Shown one piece after another: positions 55,109 to 64,000 of a stretch of 64,000 bases of DNA. The notes beneath the pieces are model-generated. The model worked only from the letters and a program-made list of their open reading frames with translations, did not search any database and was not told the DNA's origin. Position 1 is the first letter of the stretch, and the number at the start of each line of letters is the position of its first letter. The position numbers were made by a program, and so were the translations under genes. Location: assembly GCF_017355165.1 (NCBI RefSeq), contig NZ_JADILK010000003.1, forward strand, positions 124,001 to 188,000, in the 5' to 3' direction. The DNA is from Bacillus sp. SD075. GTDB lineage: Bacteria; Bacillota; Bacilli; Bacillales; DSM-1321.

Positions 55109-56398
55109 TTATTTTTCAAATATATCTCCGGATATTTTTTCCCGGTCTGGAAGAATCAAGTTAAGAAGGATTCCCACGATGGCTGAAAGTGCCATTCCGG
55201 AAAGCGATACCGTTTCCGATAGTTGCACGAATGCGCCTCCGATTCCTAACACCAGGATGACTGAAGCTATCATCAGGTTTCTTTTCTTATCAAAATCGAC
55301 CTTATTATCAATCAGCATCCTCAATCCACTTGATGCGATGATACCGAAGAGCAAGATGGAAATGCCGCCCATCACAGCTGTAGGTATCGAGCTGATGACT
55401 GCTGAAATCTTGCCGTTAAAGCCAAAGATGATTGCAGTCAATGCTGCCCCTCCGATGATATACACACTATACGCCTTTGTCATCGTCAGGACCCCAATAT
55501 TTTCACCATATGAAGTCAGCGGCGGCCCACCGATGAAAGAACCGATCATGATTCCTGCTCCATCTCCTAAAATCGAACGATGCAAACCTGGTTTTTCCAA
55601 AAAGTTTCTGCCGACTACTTTGCTCAGCACCATCTGGTGTCCGATATGTTCTGATAAGGTTACGATGGCGACCGGTACCATGATGGCAATGACCTCCCAT
55701 GAGAAGGACGGTGTGTAGGTTACATATGGAAACATGAATTCAGGCATTTCCCACCATTGTGCTGACTTGATCGGTTCATAATCTATTATTCCTGCAACAG
55801 CCGAACAGCCGTAGCCCACTATGATTCCCATTAAAATCGGAATCAAGTTAATGAATCCCTTAAAGAACACGTTGCAGATGATGGTTACCGCTAAAGTGAT
55901 CAGTGCAATGACTATATATGTGACGCTGTATTTATCTTGTGGATCATACATTGCCATGTCCACGGCCGTTCCAGCAAGGCTTAATCCGATTACGATAATC
56001 ACCGGACCCACCACAACCGGGGGAAGTATATTCATTAACCAGCGCAATCCGACTTTTTGGATAATCAAAGCTACTATCCCATATATGAACCCTGCTGCAA
56101 AACATCCGATCATGGCCGCTTCCGGACCTCCTAGGGCCTTTGCCGCGATGATTGGCGAAATGAAAGCGAATGATGAACCGAGATAAGCTGGTATCTGCCC
56201 TTTGGTTATCAATAAGTATGAAAGTGTGCCCAATCCGCTTGAAACCAGTGCTACCGCCGGGCTTAATCCTACCAAGAATGGCACCAGCACCGTTGCACCG
56301 AACATCGCGAACAAATGCTGGATGCTTAACGTGATCCACTGGCCAGCCTTTGGCACATCCTCGACATCCAGTACTATGTCCCTTTTTGTTTCTTTCAT
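55109..56398 (-). CDS. pyrP: Uracil permease
   Basis: PyrP is a NCS2/UraA-family uracil-proton symporter with about 12 to 14 membrane segments in 429 residues. It has QHLFAMFGATVLVPFL in the first helix and SLSEHIGHQ-type T-L-S-E-H-I-G-H in the substrate region. It is the second gene of the pyr operon, between attenuators 2 and 3. Confidence 0.95.
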   Translation of the reverse strand: MKETKRDIVLDVEDVPKAGQWITLSIQHLFAMFGATVLVPFLVGLSPAVALVSSGLGTLSYLLITKGQIPAYLGSSFAFISPIIAAKALGGPEAAMIGCFAAGFIYGIVALIIQKVGLRWLMNILPPVVVGPVIIVIGLSLAGTAVDMAMYDPQDKYSVTYIVIALITLAVTIICNVFFKGFINLIPILMGIIVGYGCSAVAGIIDYEPIKSAQWWEMPEFMFPYVTYTPSFSWEVIAIMVPVAIVTLSEHIGHQMVLSKVVGRNFLEKPGLHRSILGDGAGIMIGSFIGGPPLTSYGENIGVLTMTKAYSVYIIGGAALTAIIFGFNGKISAVISSIPTAVMGGISILLFGIIASSGLRMLIDNKVDFDKKRNLMIASVILVLGIGGAFVQLSETVSLSGMALSAIVGILLNLILPDREKISGDIFEK

Positions 56399-56436
56399 TT
56401 CCGTATCCCCCTCATGAAAATTCCATCAAAACTGCA

Positions 56437-56540
56437 AAAACCCTCTTTGCCATATACAAAGAGGGTTTCTCAGAAGGCGAATGCCTATGCATAGGCACAG
56501 CTCTCCCGATTGACTCCCCTTTGCCAGCCTCTCTGGACTG
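56437..56540 (-). promoter_or_regulatory. PyrR attenuator of pyrP
   Basis: The PyrR loop AGTCCAGAGAGGCT (56526-56539, minus strand) precedes a terminator hairpin AAACCCTCTTTG/CAAAGAGGGTTT followed by TTTGC (56437-56468). A perfect 16-bp palindrome, TGCCTATGCATAGGCA, sits between them at 56482-56497. Confidence 0.9.
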
Positions 56541-56574
56541 TCTTTAAAAGGGTAATATGAAATTTTCATGTTGT

Positions 56575-57282
<708 letters not shown>

Positions 57283-57288
57283 GTTATT

Positions 57289-57317
57289 ATAATATATCAA
57301 AAAAATGAATTTGTCAA
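57289..57317 (-). promoter_or_regulatory. Sigma-A promoter of the pyr operon
   Basis: Consensus TTGACA (57312-57317), 17 bases and TATTAT (57289-57294) on the minus strand. The -35 contains the rluD stop codon. Confidence 0.85.
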
Positions 57318-58231
57318 TCCTTACTTCTACGCAATTGATTAATTAGATTTTCAAACTCTTCAGGAATCGGAGCTTCGAATTCCATATACTCATTTGTACG
57401 CGGATGAATGAAACCTAGGAGACCGGCGTGCAAAGCTTGTCCTTCTAATTTCAGGGTCTTTTTCGGACCATATTTCGGATCTCCCGCTAGTGGGAAGCCA
57501 ATGTATTTCATGTGAACACGGATTTGATGTGTCCTTCCTGTTTCAAGCTGGCATTCCACCAAAGTGAAAGCTTTGAAGCGTTCGATGACACGGAAATGTG
57601 TGACAGCATTTTTGGAATTCGAATCTGTGACAGTCATGCTTTGGCGATCTTTTTTATCGCGGCCGATCGGTGCATCGACCGTTCCGAAGTCATGAGGGAT
57701 CACACCATGTACTACAGCTTGATACTTACGGGTAACCGTTTTGTCAACAAGCTGCTGTACCAGTTTTTCATGTGCCATATCATTTTTTGCAACCATCAAT
57801 AGACCTGATGTATCTTTGTCGATCCGATGGACGATTCCAGGCCGCATGACACCGTTGATTCCAGAAAGATCCTTGCAGTGTGCCATCAATCCATTTACAA
57901 GCGTGCCAGTTACATGTCCCGGTGCCGGATGGACGACCATACCGCTCGGTTTATTAACCACGAGTACATCTGCATCTTCATAATAGATATCCAAATCCAT
58001 TTCCTCTGCTACCGCATCCAATTCCTCCAGATCAGGAATCGTCACTTCGATTGTATCGCCAGGAATAGCTTTATAATTCGTCTTTATCGCCGTGCCATTT
58101 ACCAAAACATGGTCATCCTTAATCCATTGCTGGACCTGAGTGCGTGACCATTCTTCATTCAAAGTGGAAAGAGCCTTATCAATCCTAACGCCTTTTAGTG
58201 TTTCATCGATGCTGTATAACCTTTTATCCAT
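57314..58231 (-). CDS. rluD: RluA-family 23S rRNA pseudouridine synthase (YlyB)
   Basis: The 305-residue protein has an N-terminal S4 domain ([10 protein letters not shown] onward) and a pseudouridine synthase domain with the catalytic [16 protein letters not shown]. RluD-like enzymes modify helix 69 of 23S rRNA; the exact target here is inferred. It overlaps lspA by eight bases. Its stop codon sits in the pyr -35. Confidence 0.92.
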   Translation of the reverse strand: MDKRLYSIDETLKGVRIDKALSTLNEEWSRTQVQQWIKDDHVLVNGTAIKTNYKAIPGDTIEVTIPDLEELDAVAEEMDLDIYYEDADVLVVNKPSGMVVHPAPGHVTGTLVNGLMAHCKDLSGINGVMRPGIVHRIDKDTSGLLMVAKNDMAHEKLVQQLVDKTVTRKYQAVVHGVIPHDFGTVDAPIGRDKKDRQSMTVTDSNSKNAVTHFRVIERFKAFTLVECQLETGRTHQIRVHMKYIGFPLAGDPKYGPKKTLKLEGQALHAGLLGFIHPRTNEYMEFEAPIPEEFENLINQLRRSKD

Positions 58232-58694
58232 TATCTTTCTCCTTAGCGTTTTTTTCTTCTAAAAACATATGAATCACGAGCAGTCCGACACCAATTGAAA
58301 GCGCAGCATCAGCAACATTAAATACCGGGAAACTGTAGCTGAAAATATAGGTATGAACGAAATCCACTACTTCCTGACGAGCAACACGATCGATGAAATT
58401 ACCAATCGCACCGCCTAGCATGAGAGCAAGTGCAACTCCAAGCAAAATGCTTTCCTTCGCCATTTTTTGAATATAATAGACAAGTCCAATAATGACAGCG
58501 ATGGTGATGATGTAGAAAAACCACATTTGACCTTGTAGAATTCCCCATGCTGCCCCACGATTACGATGCGAGGTGATATATAGAAGGTTTTCAATAATTT
58601 CAATGCTTTCTCCGTACTCCATTTTTTTCACAATCATCCATTTTGTCAGCTGATCGAGAGCTATGACCAAAAGGGCAATCAAATAATAAAACAC
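58224..58694 (-). CDS. lspA: Lipoprotein signal peptidase (signal peptidase II)
   Basis: LspA cleaves the signal peptide of diacylated lipoproteins. The 156-residue protein has four membrane helices and the two catalytic Asp motifs, GNFIDRV and [21 protein letters not shown] precedes the ATG at 58694. In B. subtilis the gene ylyA lies between ileS and lspA; here it is absent and the 204-base gap carries a terminator and promoter. Confidence 0.97.
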   Translation of the reverse strand: MFYYLIALLVIALDQLTKWMIVKKMEYGESIEIIENLLYITSHRNRGAAWGILQGQMWFFYIITIAVIIGLVYYIQKMAKESILLGVALALMLGGAIGNFIDRVARQEVVDFVHTYIFSYSFPVFNVADAALSIGVGLLVIHMFLEEKNAKEKDNG

Positions 58695-58731
58695 ATTTTT
58701 TCCCCCAAACTAATCAAATCTTCACTTTTGA

Positions 58732-58760
58732 ATTGTAGCATAAACTAGAAATAATGACTA
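58732..58760 (-). promoter_or_regulatory. Candidate lspA-rluD promoter
   Basis: On the minus strand TAGTCA (58755-58760), 17 bases and TACAAT (58732-58737), with an extended TG ahead of the -10 (TGCTACAAT). Confidence 0.5.
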
Positions 58761-58850
58761 ATCCGAAAAACAGAAGTTGCTAACAGTACCTGAAGATATA
58801 GGGAAGATTCAAAAAGGTAAAATTCCCTACTGAGGTTTCAGCTTTCATTC

Positions 58851-58895
58851 CCACAAAAAAGCCGGCCCTTCATAAAGGGACCGGATTTTTTGTGG
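58851..58895 (-). terminator. Intrinsic terminator after ileS
   Basis: CCACAAAAAA-CCGG-CCCT pairs with AGGG-CCGG-TTTTTTGTGG, a long stem with two bulges, just past the ileS stop. On the minus strand the 3' arm carries TTTTTT. Confidence 0.9.
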
Positions 58896-58898
58896 GAA

Positions 58899-61667
58899 TT
58901 ATTGATTCACGTAATGATCTTTCACGACTGAAGCACAACGCGGGCAAAGTGTCGGATGTTCTTCCACTTGACCTACTTCCTTCGAAACATTCCAGCAACG
59001 TTCACACGTTTCACCTTGTGCTTTTGTGACAAGGATCGCTATATCCTCAAGCTTAACCGCTTCTGCTGGGGCACTTGCCACGTTGCCAGCGATTTCGAAT
59101 TCGGATACGATGAATAGCTGTTCAAAGCTTTCCTTGATGCCATCAAGAAGAGTCTTCGTTTCTTCATTTACATATACCATCACTTTAGCATTCAGTGATT
59201 TTCCGATGACCTTCTGGTTACGGGCTTCTTCTAATGCTTTCAGAACATTATCACGGACATCCATGAACGCCGTCCATTTTTCTTCAATGGCATCAGCATC
59301 ATCAATGGAAATTTCATTAGGCATCAATGTCAACTGTACACTTTCTTCCGTTACATCCGGAATGAATGCCCATACTTCATCAGCTGTATGAGAAAGGATC
59401 GGTGACACCAATTTCGTTAAGCTGACCAATGATTCGTAAAGGACCGTTTGAATGGCCAAACGCTCTTTACCATTTGGTGCTTCACAATAAAGAATATCTT
59501 TTGCATAATCAAGGTAGAACGAACTCAAATCCTGTGTACAGAAATTATTGACCAAATTATAAATTGTAGCAAACTCATAATTTTCATAACTTAGCTTCGA
59601 CTGTTTGATCAGTTTATTCAATTTAACTAGCATGTATTGATCAACTTCAGGCAATTCTTGGACTGCCACTTTATCACTTTTTGGATTGAATCCATCCAAG
59701 TTCCCTAACAGGAAGCGGAATGTATTGCGGATTTTACGGTAAACTTCCGAAACTTGTTTTAAAATTGGATCGGAAACCCTAACATCCGATTGGTAATCCA
59801 CCGAAGCTACCCAAAGGCGTAAGATATCTGCGCCAAGTTGGTTCATGACCTTGGATGGCAGTACAACGTTCCCAATCGACTTACTCATTTTACGGCCTTC
59901 GCCATCCAATGCGAACCCGTGGCTAAGCACACCTTTATATGGTGCTTTGCCTGTAACCGCAACACTTGTTGAAAGTGATGAGTTAAACCAGCCGCGATAT
60001 TGATCGGACCCTTCTAAATAAAGGTCAGCAGGGCGCTGCAAGTCGTCTCTTTCTTCAAGTACCGCTTGATGGGAAGAACCGGAATCGAACCATACGTCCA
60101 TGATATCCGTTTCTTTCGTGAAGATACCATTCGGGCTGCCTTCATGTGAATAGCCTTCAGGCAGAAGATCTTTCGCTTCACGCTCAAACCAGATGTTTGA
60201 ACCGTGTTCGCGGAATAGGTTTGAAATATGGTTGATGGTTTCATCCGTAATGATCGGCTCTCCATTTTCTGCATAAAACACTGGAATTGGCACGCCCCAG
60301 GCGCGTTGGCGGGAAATACACCAATCCCCGCGGTCACGGACCATATTGAATAGGCGGGTTTCGCCCCAAGCCGGTACCCATTTGGTTTCTTCAATCGCTT
60401 CCAGAAGTTCACTGCGGAAGTCTTTGATTGACGCGAACCATTGTGCTGTTGCACGGAAGATCGTTGGCTTCTTCGTCCGCCAGTCATGTGGGTAGGAGTG
60501 CGTAATGAACGTCAAGTTCAATAACGCGCCTGCTTCAGTTAATTTTTCGGTAATCGGTTTATTCGCTTGATCATAAAATAATCCGGCAAATTCCCCTGCC
60601 TCTTCCGTCATGACTCCTTTTTCATCTACAGGACAAAGTACATCCAAGCCATATTTTTGCCCAATGATAAAGTCATCTTCACCATGGCCAGGCGCAGTAT
60701 GAACACACCCCGTTCCAGCTTCAGTCGTTACGTGCTCACCTAACATCACTAAAGATTCGCGATCATAAAGGGGATGTTTGGCAACAGCACGGTCCAGCTC
60801 GCTTCCTTTAACTGTTTTCAGAATAGACGGGTTTTCCCAGCCTAATGTTTCCGTAACCGATTCAAGCAGCGCCTCAGCAAGTAGGAATTTTCCATTCTCA
60901 ACAGCCACTACCACATAGTTTAATTGCGGATGCAATGAGATACCAAGATTAGCCGGAATCGTCCATGGAGTTGTCGTCCAGATGATGATTTTGACACCTT
61001 CATCAATTACACCTTTGCCATCCGTGACTTCAAAAGCAACATAGATCGACGCAGAGCGTTTATCTTGATATTCAATTTCAGCTTCGGCTAACGCTGATTC
61101 ACTTGATGGGGACCAGTAAACAGGTTTTTTACCTTTATAAATGTAGCCTTTTTTCGCCATTTCACCGAATACCTTAATTTGCTGTGCTTCATATTCAGGC
61201 TTTAATGTGATATAAGGATTTTCCCAATCACCACGGACCCCTATTCTCTTAAACTGCTCACGTTGATTGTTAATCTGACCATAAGCATATTCTTCACAAA
61301 GCTTTCTGAATTCGGCAACGCTCATTTCTTTCCGTTTCACGCCTTTTTTCGTCAATGCCGTTTCGATTGGAAGCCCATGCGTATCCCAGCCAGGTACATA
61401 CGGTGCTTGAAAACCGCTCATCGATTTGAATCGGACAATGAAATCCTTTAAAACCTTATTCATTGCATGGCCCATATGGATATCGCCGTTGGCATATGGA
61501 GGTCCATCATGCAAAATGAATAAAGGACGTCCTTTCGTTTGTTCTTGCACTTTTTTATAGATGTTCATTTCTTTCCATTTTTCTTGGATTTCCGGTTCAC
61601 GTTTCGGCAAATTCCCCCGCATTGGAAATTCAGTTTTAGGCATCAATAAGGTATCTTTGTATTCCAT
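58899..61667 (-). CDS. ileS: Isoleucyl-tRNA synthetase
   Basis: Class Ia synthetase charging tRNA-Ile, with editing of valine. The 922-residue protein has HMGH (64-67, the HIGH motif), the CP1 editing domain ([12 protein letters not shown]), KMSKS, and a C-terminal zinc site (CERCW...CPRCA). The ATG at 61667 follows GGAGG; an ATG directly before it at 61670 and the frame open to 61748 run into the T-box terminator and are not used. Starvation control is by the upstream T-box. Confidence 0.97.
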   Translation of the reverse strand: MEYKDTLLMPKTEFPMRGNLPKREPEIQEKWKEMNIYKKVQEQTKGRPLFILHDGPPYANGDIHMGHAMNKVLKDFIVRFKSMSGFQAPYVPGWDTHGLPIETALTKKGVKRKEMSVAEFRKLCEEYAYGQINNQREQFKRIGVRGDWENPYITLKPEYEAQQIKVFGEMAKKGYIYKGKKPVYWSPSSESALAEAEIEYQDKRSASIYVAFEVTDGKGVIDEGVKIIIWTTTPWTIPANLGISLHPQLNYVVVAVENGKFLLAEALLESVTETLGWENPSILKTVKGSELDRAVAKHPLYDRESLVMLGEHVTTEAGTGCVHTAPGHGEDDFIIGQKYGLDVLCPVDEKGVMTEEAGEFAGLFYDQANKPITEKLTEAGALLNLTFITHSYPHDWRTKKPTIFRATAQWFASIKDFRSELLEAIEETKWVPAWGETRLFNMVRDRGDWCISRQRAWGVPIPVFYAENGEPIITDETINHISNLFREHGSNIWFEREAKDLLPEGYSHEGSPNGIFTKETDIMDVWFDSGSSHQAVLEERDDLQRPADLYLEGSDQYRGWFNSSLSTSVAVTGKAPYKGVLSHGFALDGEGRKMSKSIGNVVLPSKVMNQLGADILRLWVASVDYQSDVRVSDPILKQVSEVYRKIRNTFRFLLGNLDGFNPKSDKVAVQELPEVDQYMLVKLNKLIKQSKLSYENYEFATIYNLVNNFCTQDLSSFYLDYAKDILYCEAPNGKERLAIQTVLYESLVSLTKLVSPILSHTADEVWAFIPDVTEESVQLTLMPNEISIDDADAIEEKWTAFMDVRDNVLKALEEARNQKVIGKSLNAKVMVYVNEETKTLLDGIKESFEQLFIVSEFEIAGNVASAPAEAVKLEDIAILVTKAQGETCERCWNVSKEVGQVEEHPTLCPRCASVVKDHYVNQ

Positions 61668-61732
61668 CATATAATCCTCCATCCGTCTTTTAAAAAATTC
61701 ATTCGAACCGATGACTTGATATCCGGCCAAAA

Positions 61733-62016
61733 TAAAAAGCCCTCTCATCCCTAAAAAAGGGACGAGAAAGCTTTGCTTCCCGCGGTACCACCCTGGCTAG
61801 AAAGATTCACCAAGTGAATCCATCCTCTCGAGCATTCGTAACGTGAATGAAACGCTTCATTTACTTACTGCAAAAGCAGGTTCAACTCAGAACTCAAGGG
61901 TGATCTTCAATATCTTCGCTTATTCCGGGCTTCCACCATCCCCGGTTCGCTAAAAATAAGTGTGTGAAGAATTTACTTTCCCTGTCATCGTCTAATTTCA
62001 TAATGAATAGTATTGT
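61733..62016 (-). ncRNA. T-box leader of ileS
   Basis: On the minus strand the T-box sequence AGGGTGGTACCGCG lies at 61781-61794, with a terminator (CTCGTCCCT...AGGGATGAG, then a T-rich tail) at 61733-61766. The specifier is probably ATC (Ile) at 61902-61904, in GAAGATCACC. Uncharged tRNA-Ile binding favours the antiterminator and read-through into ileS. Confidence 0.93.
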
Positions 62017-62022
62017 TAAAAA

Positions 62023-62052
62023 ATTATATGCGAAAAAAGTGTTCAAAGTCAA
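62023..62052 (-). promoter_or_regulatory. Sigma-A promoter of the ileS T-box transcript
   Basis: TTGACT (62047-62052), 18 bases and perfect TATAAT (62023-62028) on the minus strand, right after divIVA; no clear terminator separates divIVA from it. Confidence 0.85.
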
Positions 62053-62060
62053 GGAATCGT

Positions 62061-62576
62061 TTAAATTTCCTCTTCCACTCTCTCATTTAATTCAATTTCA
62101 GTTGCATCCACTTCATAATCCAGAAGATGATCCCAATCGTCATTGTCCAGCAAATCCAGCTGTGCACCTACAAGCATTTTGAAACGCGTCCGGAATACTT
62201 TGGATTGCTTTTTCAAATCTTCAATATCCATCGCTATTTTCCTTGCTTTCACAAGTGACTCATTGACAATCCTGTCAGCATTTTTCTCTGCTTCCTTTAT
62301 GATCAGTTTCGCTTCTTTTTGGGCATTGCGCCTTAATTCTTCAGCTGCTTCTTGAGCGACAATAATCGACTTGTTAAGTGTACCCTCAATTGTCGTAAAA
62401 TGTCCCAATCGATCAAAAGTCTCGTTCAGTTTATCTTCAAGCTCTTTCTTTTCCCTCAAAATCAGTTCATAATCTTTAATGACCTGGTCGAGAAATTCAT
62501 TTACTTCATCTTCATCATACCCACGAAATACTTTGTTAAATTCCTTGTTATGTATATCTATCGGGGTTAAGGGCAT
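62061..62576 (-). CDS. divIVA: Cell-division/pole protein DivIVA
   Basis: DivIVA marks negatively curved membrane at poles and septa. The 171-residue protein has the conserved N-terminus with FRGYDEDEVNEFLDQV, then a long coiled coil to about residue 150 and an acidic tail. GGAGGTG precedes the ATG at 62576. It follows ylmH, as in other Bacilli. Confidence 0.96.
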   Translation of the reverse strand: MPLTPIDIHNKEFNKVFRGYDEDEVNEFLDQVIKDYELILREKKELEDKLNETFDRLGHFTTIEGTLNKSIIVAQEAAEELRRNAQKEAKLIIKEAEKNADRIVNESLVKARKIAMDIEDLKKQSKVFRTRFKMLVGAQLDLLDNDDWDHLLDYEVDATEIELNERVEEEI

Positions 62577-62661
62577 TACGGCACCTCCAGAACGGTTTCT
62601 ACACTAGTATGTTAGAACTCTATATTCGACAATAAATTTATAAATCCTGCTTTTTATTGTA

Positions 62662-63435
62662 TTATTTTTGTCTGCCTAACGAGATTCTCCACTTATCCTT
62701 CTTGGTTTTACCATCAATTGAAGCTATTTTACATCTGCCAAAACCTCTGATGGAAAGTGTATCACCTTCACGGCATTCTTCCGAGACATTTTCCGTTTGC
62801 TTGAAATTCACCTTTACTTTTCCCGACGTTATCAAGGACTGAGTCTTTTGACGGGACATATTCAGGACGGAAGATAATACACTGTCAAGCCTAAGAGAAC
62901 TGACGGTGGTTACTTGCTCTTCCCATTTTTCCTTAACCTGGACGATATTCTCGATCGGAAGCCGTTTGATGGAAACAGAAGAATTTCCTATTTTATCCAG
63001 ATTACCTGTGAGATATGAATCCATCTCTTCTGCAGCTATAAATTGAATATGCTCCTCCGTCACTATTATATCACCAAATTTTTCACGTTTTACCCCTAGT
63101 GACATCAAGGTTCCAAGTATTTGCCTATGTTCAAGCGTTACAAATTTTTTTGGATAGGAGATATCATATAAGGAGATATTGAAATCAGATGATTCAGGAG
63201 AGTAATAATCAGGGTAAATGAGCACACGTTTTCGCTCTACGAAATCGCTTCCGCCATTGAATTGCAGTTTCGCTTCCGGATCATTCCCTATTAAGGAAGT
63301 AAGGATTTCCTGCTGACGTGGATCAAGAAAATCAGATAATTTCGGAGCGTAGGAATTTTTAACCTGATCAATCCAATTCATAGCCTGGTCAATAAAATCT
63401 TTTTCCTCCGGCCTGAAATGCTGATAAATACTCAT
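62662..63435 (-). CDS. ylmH: S4-domain RNA-binding protein YlmH
   Basis: The 257-residue protein has a C-terminal S4 domain (RLDSVLSSVLNMSRQKTQSL onward) and an N-terminal region starting MSIYQHFRPEEKDFID. YlmH sits in the sepF-ylmG-divIVA cluster; recent work has linked it to handling of stalled 50S-peptidyl-tRNA, the pathway of RqcH, also in this window. Its operon position is preceded by a 133-base gap with a hairpin. Confidence 0.93.
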   Translation of the reverse strand: MSIYQHFRPEEKDFIDQAMNWIDQVKNSYAPKLSDFLDPRQQEILTSLIGNDPEAKLQFNGGSDFVERKRVLIYPDYYSPESSDFNISLYDISYPKKFVTLEHRQILGTLMSLGVKREKFGDIIVTEEHIQFIAAEEMDSYLTGNLDKIGNSSVSIKRLPIENIVQVKEKWEEQVTTVSSLRLDSVLSSVLNMSRQKTQSLITSGKVKVNFKQTENVSEECREGDTLSIRGFGRCKIASIDGKTKKDKWRISLGRQK

Positions 63436-63515
63436 GATTGAATAAATGCTCCTTAGGTATCAAATTAATGGTCGATCATAAGGAATGGATTAAACTAAAC
63501 AGTTCTGCGTTGCAA

Positions 63516-63546
63516 CTACACAGCGGAGAATATTCCGACTGTGTAG
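63516..63546. repeat. Hairpin without U-tract between ylmG and ylmH
   Basis: CTACACAG (63516-63523) pairs with CTGTGTAG (63539-63546), and CGGA (63524-63527) with TCCG (63534-63537), giving a 12-bp stem with one bulge and a 6-base loop. No T-run follows on either strand. It may be a processing or stability element, or a DNA palindrome. Confidence 0.55.
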
Positions 63547-63572
63547 TAGATGCATGTCAGGTTAATTGTTGA

Positions 63573-63839
63573 TCATCCTATTAATGTCTGTAAGTAATAA
63601 ATTCCATAACCGCTGGCAAAATTAAGTACCAGTAAGGCCACAAGAGGTGAAAGGTCAATCATGCCAAGTGGCGGAATGAACTTTCTGAACGGTTCTAAAT
63701 ACGGTTCGCAAATTTTTTCCAAAAATTTACCAATCGATGTCTCCCTTGCATTAGGGAACCATGACATCAATATGTAACCGATTAATGCCATTGAATAAAT
63801 TTCAATTAAATAATATAAACCCTGAAGCACTAAACCCAT
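63573..63839 (-). CDS. ylmG: YggT-family membrane protein YlmG
   Basis: The 88-residue protein has two hydrophobic helices (about 3-24 and 58-80) around the YggT segment [23 protein letters not shown] (read in parts). It is involved in envelope/division in the sepF-ylmG-ylmH-divIVA cluster; its exact role is unknown. AGGTGG precedes the ATG at 63839. Confidence 0.93.
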   Translation of the reverse strand: MGLVLQGLYYLIEIYSMALIGYILMSWFPNARETSIGKFLEKICEPYLEPFRKFIPPLGMIDLSPLVALLVLNFASGYGIYYLQTLIG

Positions 63840-63845
63840 TAATCA

Positions 63846-64000
63846 TTACCACCTCGCTTCTTCGTACTCCTCTTCGGCGGCGAAGCCGGTAATATTACCG
63901 GAAACATCGACGTTGTCCGGGGTACATAAGAATATATCTGTTCCGATTTTTTGGATATCCCCGCTGATTGCATAGACAGTCCCACTTAGAAAATCGATGA
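63846..64000 (-). CDS. sepF: Cell division protein SepF (C-terminal part, 5' end outside window)
   Basis: The last 50 codons are visible, with [18 protein letters not shown] and [15 protein letters not shown], the SepF core that polymerises into rings and bundles FtsZ. The TAA is at 63848-63846, six bases before the ylmG start. The N-terminal membrane-binding helix lies beyond the window edge. Confidence 0.93.
   Translation of the reverse strand, partial: IDFLSGTVYAISGDIQKIGTDIFLCTPDNVDVSGNITGFAAEEEYEEARW

Noticed and set aside
55083..55718. 211-codon plus-strand frame with hydrophobic stretches
   Set aside because: Antisense to pyrP; its hydrophobic character mirrors the transmembrane coding of pyrP.
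60014..60487. 157-codon minus-strand frame
   Set aside because: Other frame within ileS, no independent start signal.

Overview
The window is a stretch of core chromosome from a spore-forming Bacillaceae bacterium. The evidence is the gene order, which matches the Bacillus subtilis ylm/pyr/ylo/ylq region almost gene for gene, together with spoVM, SpoVM-linked rpmB, fapR, prkC/prpC, remA, divIVA, a Bacillus-type PyrR-regulated pyr operon and an ileS T-box. The species cannot be fixed by reading alone. I saw no rRNA, tRNA, CRISPR array, insertion sequence or prophage. Nearly everything is on the minus strand; only rpmB and rqcH are on the plus strand.

Read in the direction of transcription (high to low coordinates), the layout is: the end of sepF, then ylmG, ylmH and divIVA (division and cell pole); a T-box leader and ileS; lspA and rluD; the pyrimidine operon pyrR-pyrP-pyrB-pyrC-carA-carB-pyrK-pyrD-pyrF-pyrE with one promoter and three PyrR attenuators. 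Convergent rqcH shares a 19-bp bidirectional terminator with pyrE. Next come the calcium-pump gene yloB, then yloC-remA-gmk-rpoZ, a REP-like repeat, and coaBC-priA-def-fmt-rsmB-rlmN-prpC-prkC-rsgA-rpe, thiN and spoVM. The plus-strand rpmB is followed by yloU-yloV(fakA), sdaAB-sdaAA-recG, the FapR-controlled lipid cluster fapR-plsX-fabD-fabG-acpP, rnc-smc-ftsY, ylxM-ffh, rpsP-khpA, ylqD-rimM-trmD, rplS, a signal peptidase I, rbgA, rnhB and the start of ylqG.

Functional themes are de novo UMP synthesis from bicarbonate, glutamine and aspartate; fatty-acid initiation and its malonyl-CoA sensor; translation factors, rRNA/tRNA modification and ribosome assembly; protein targeting (Ffh, FtsY, signal peptidases I and II); chromosome organisation and repair (Smc, RecG, PriA, RNase HII); and Ser/Thr phospho-signalling (PrkC/PrpC). 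Several important genes appear to use TTG starts (rbgA, acpP, def, pyrR), judged from Shine-Dalgarno spacing and family length.

No clearly new multigene system is present. The points worth following are regulatory: palindromes over the -10 regions of ylxM-ffh, yloU-yloV and sdaAB; the fapR operator/promoter nested in the recG terminator; a REP-like element splitting rpoZ from coaBC; a U-less hairpin between ylmG and ylmH; and a long leader before rqcH. All promoter, operator and hairpin calls are by eye and no search or folding was run.
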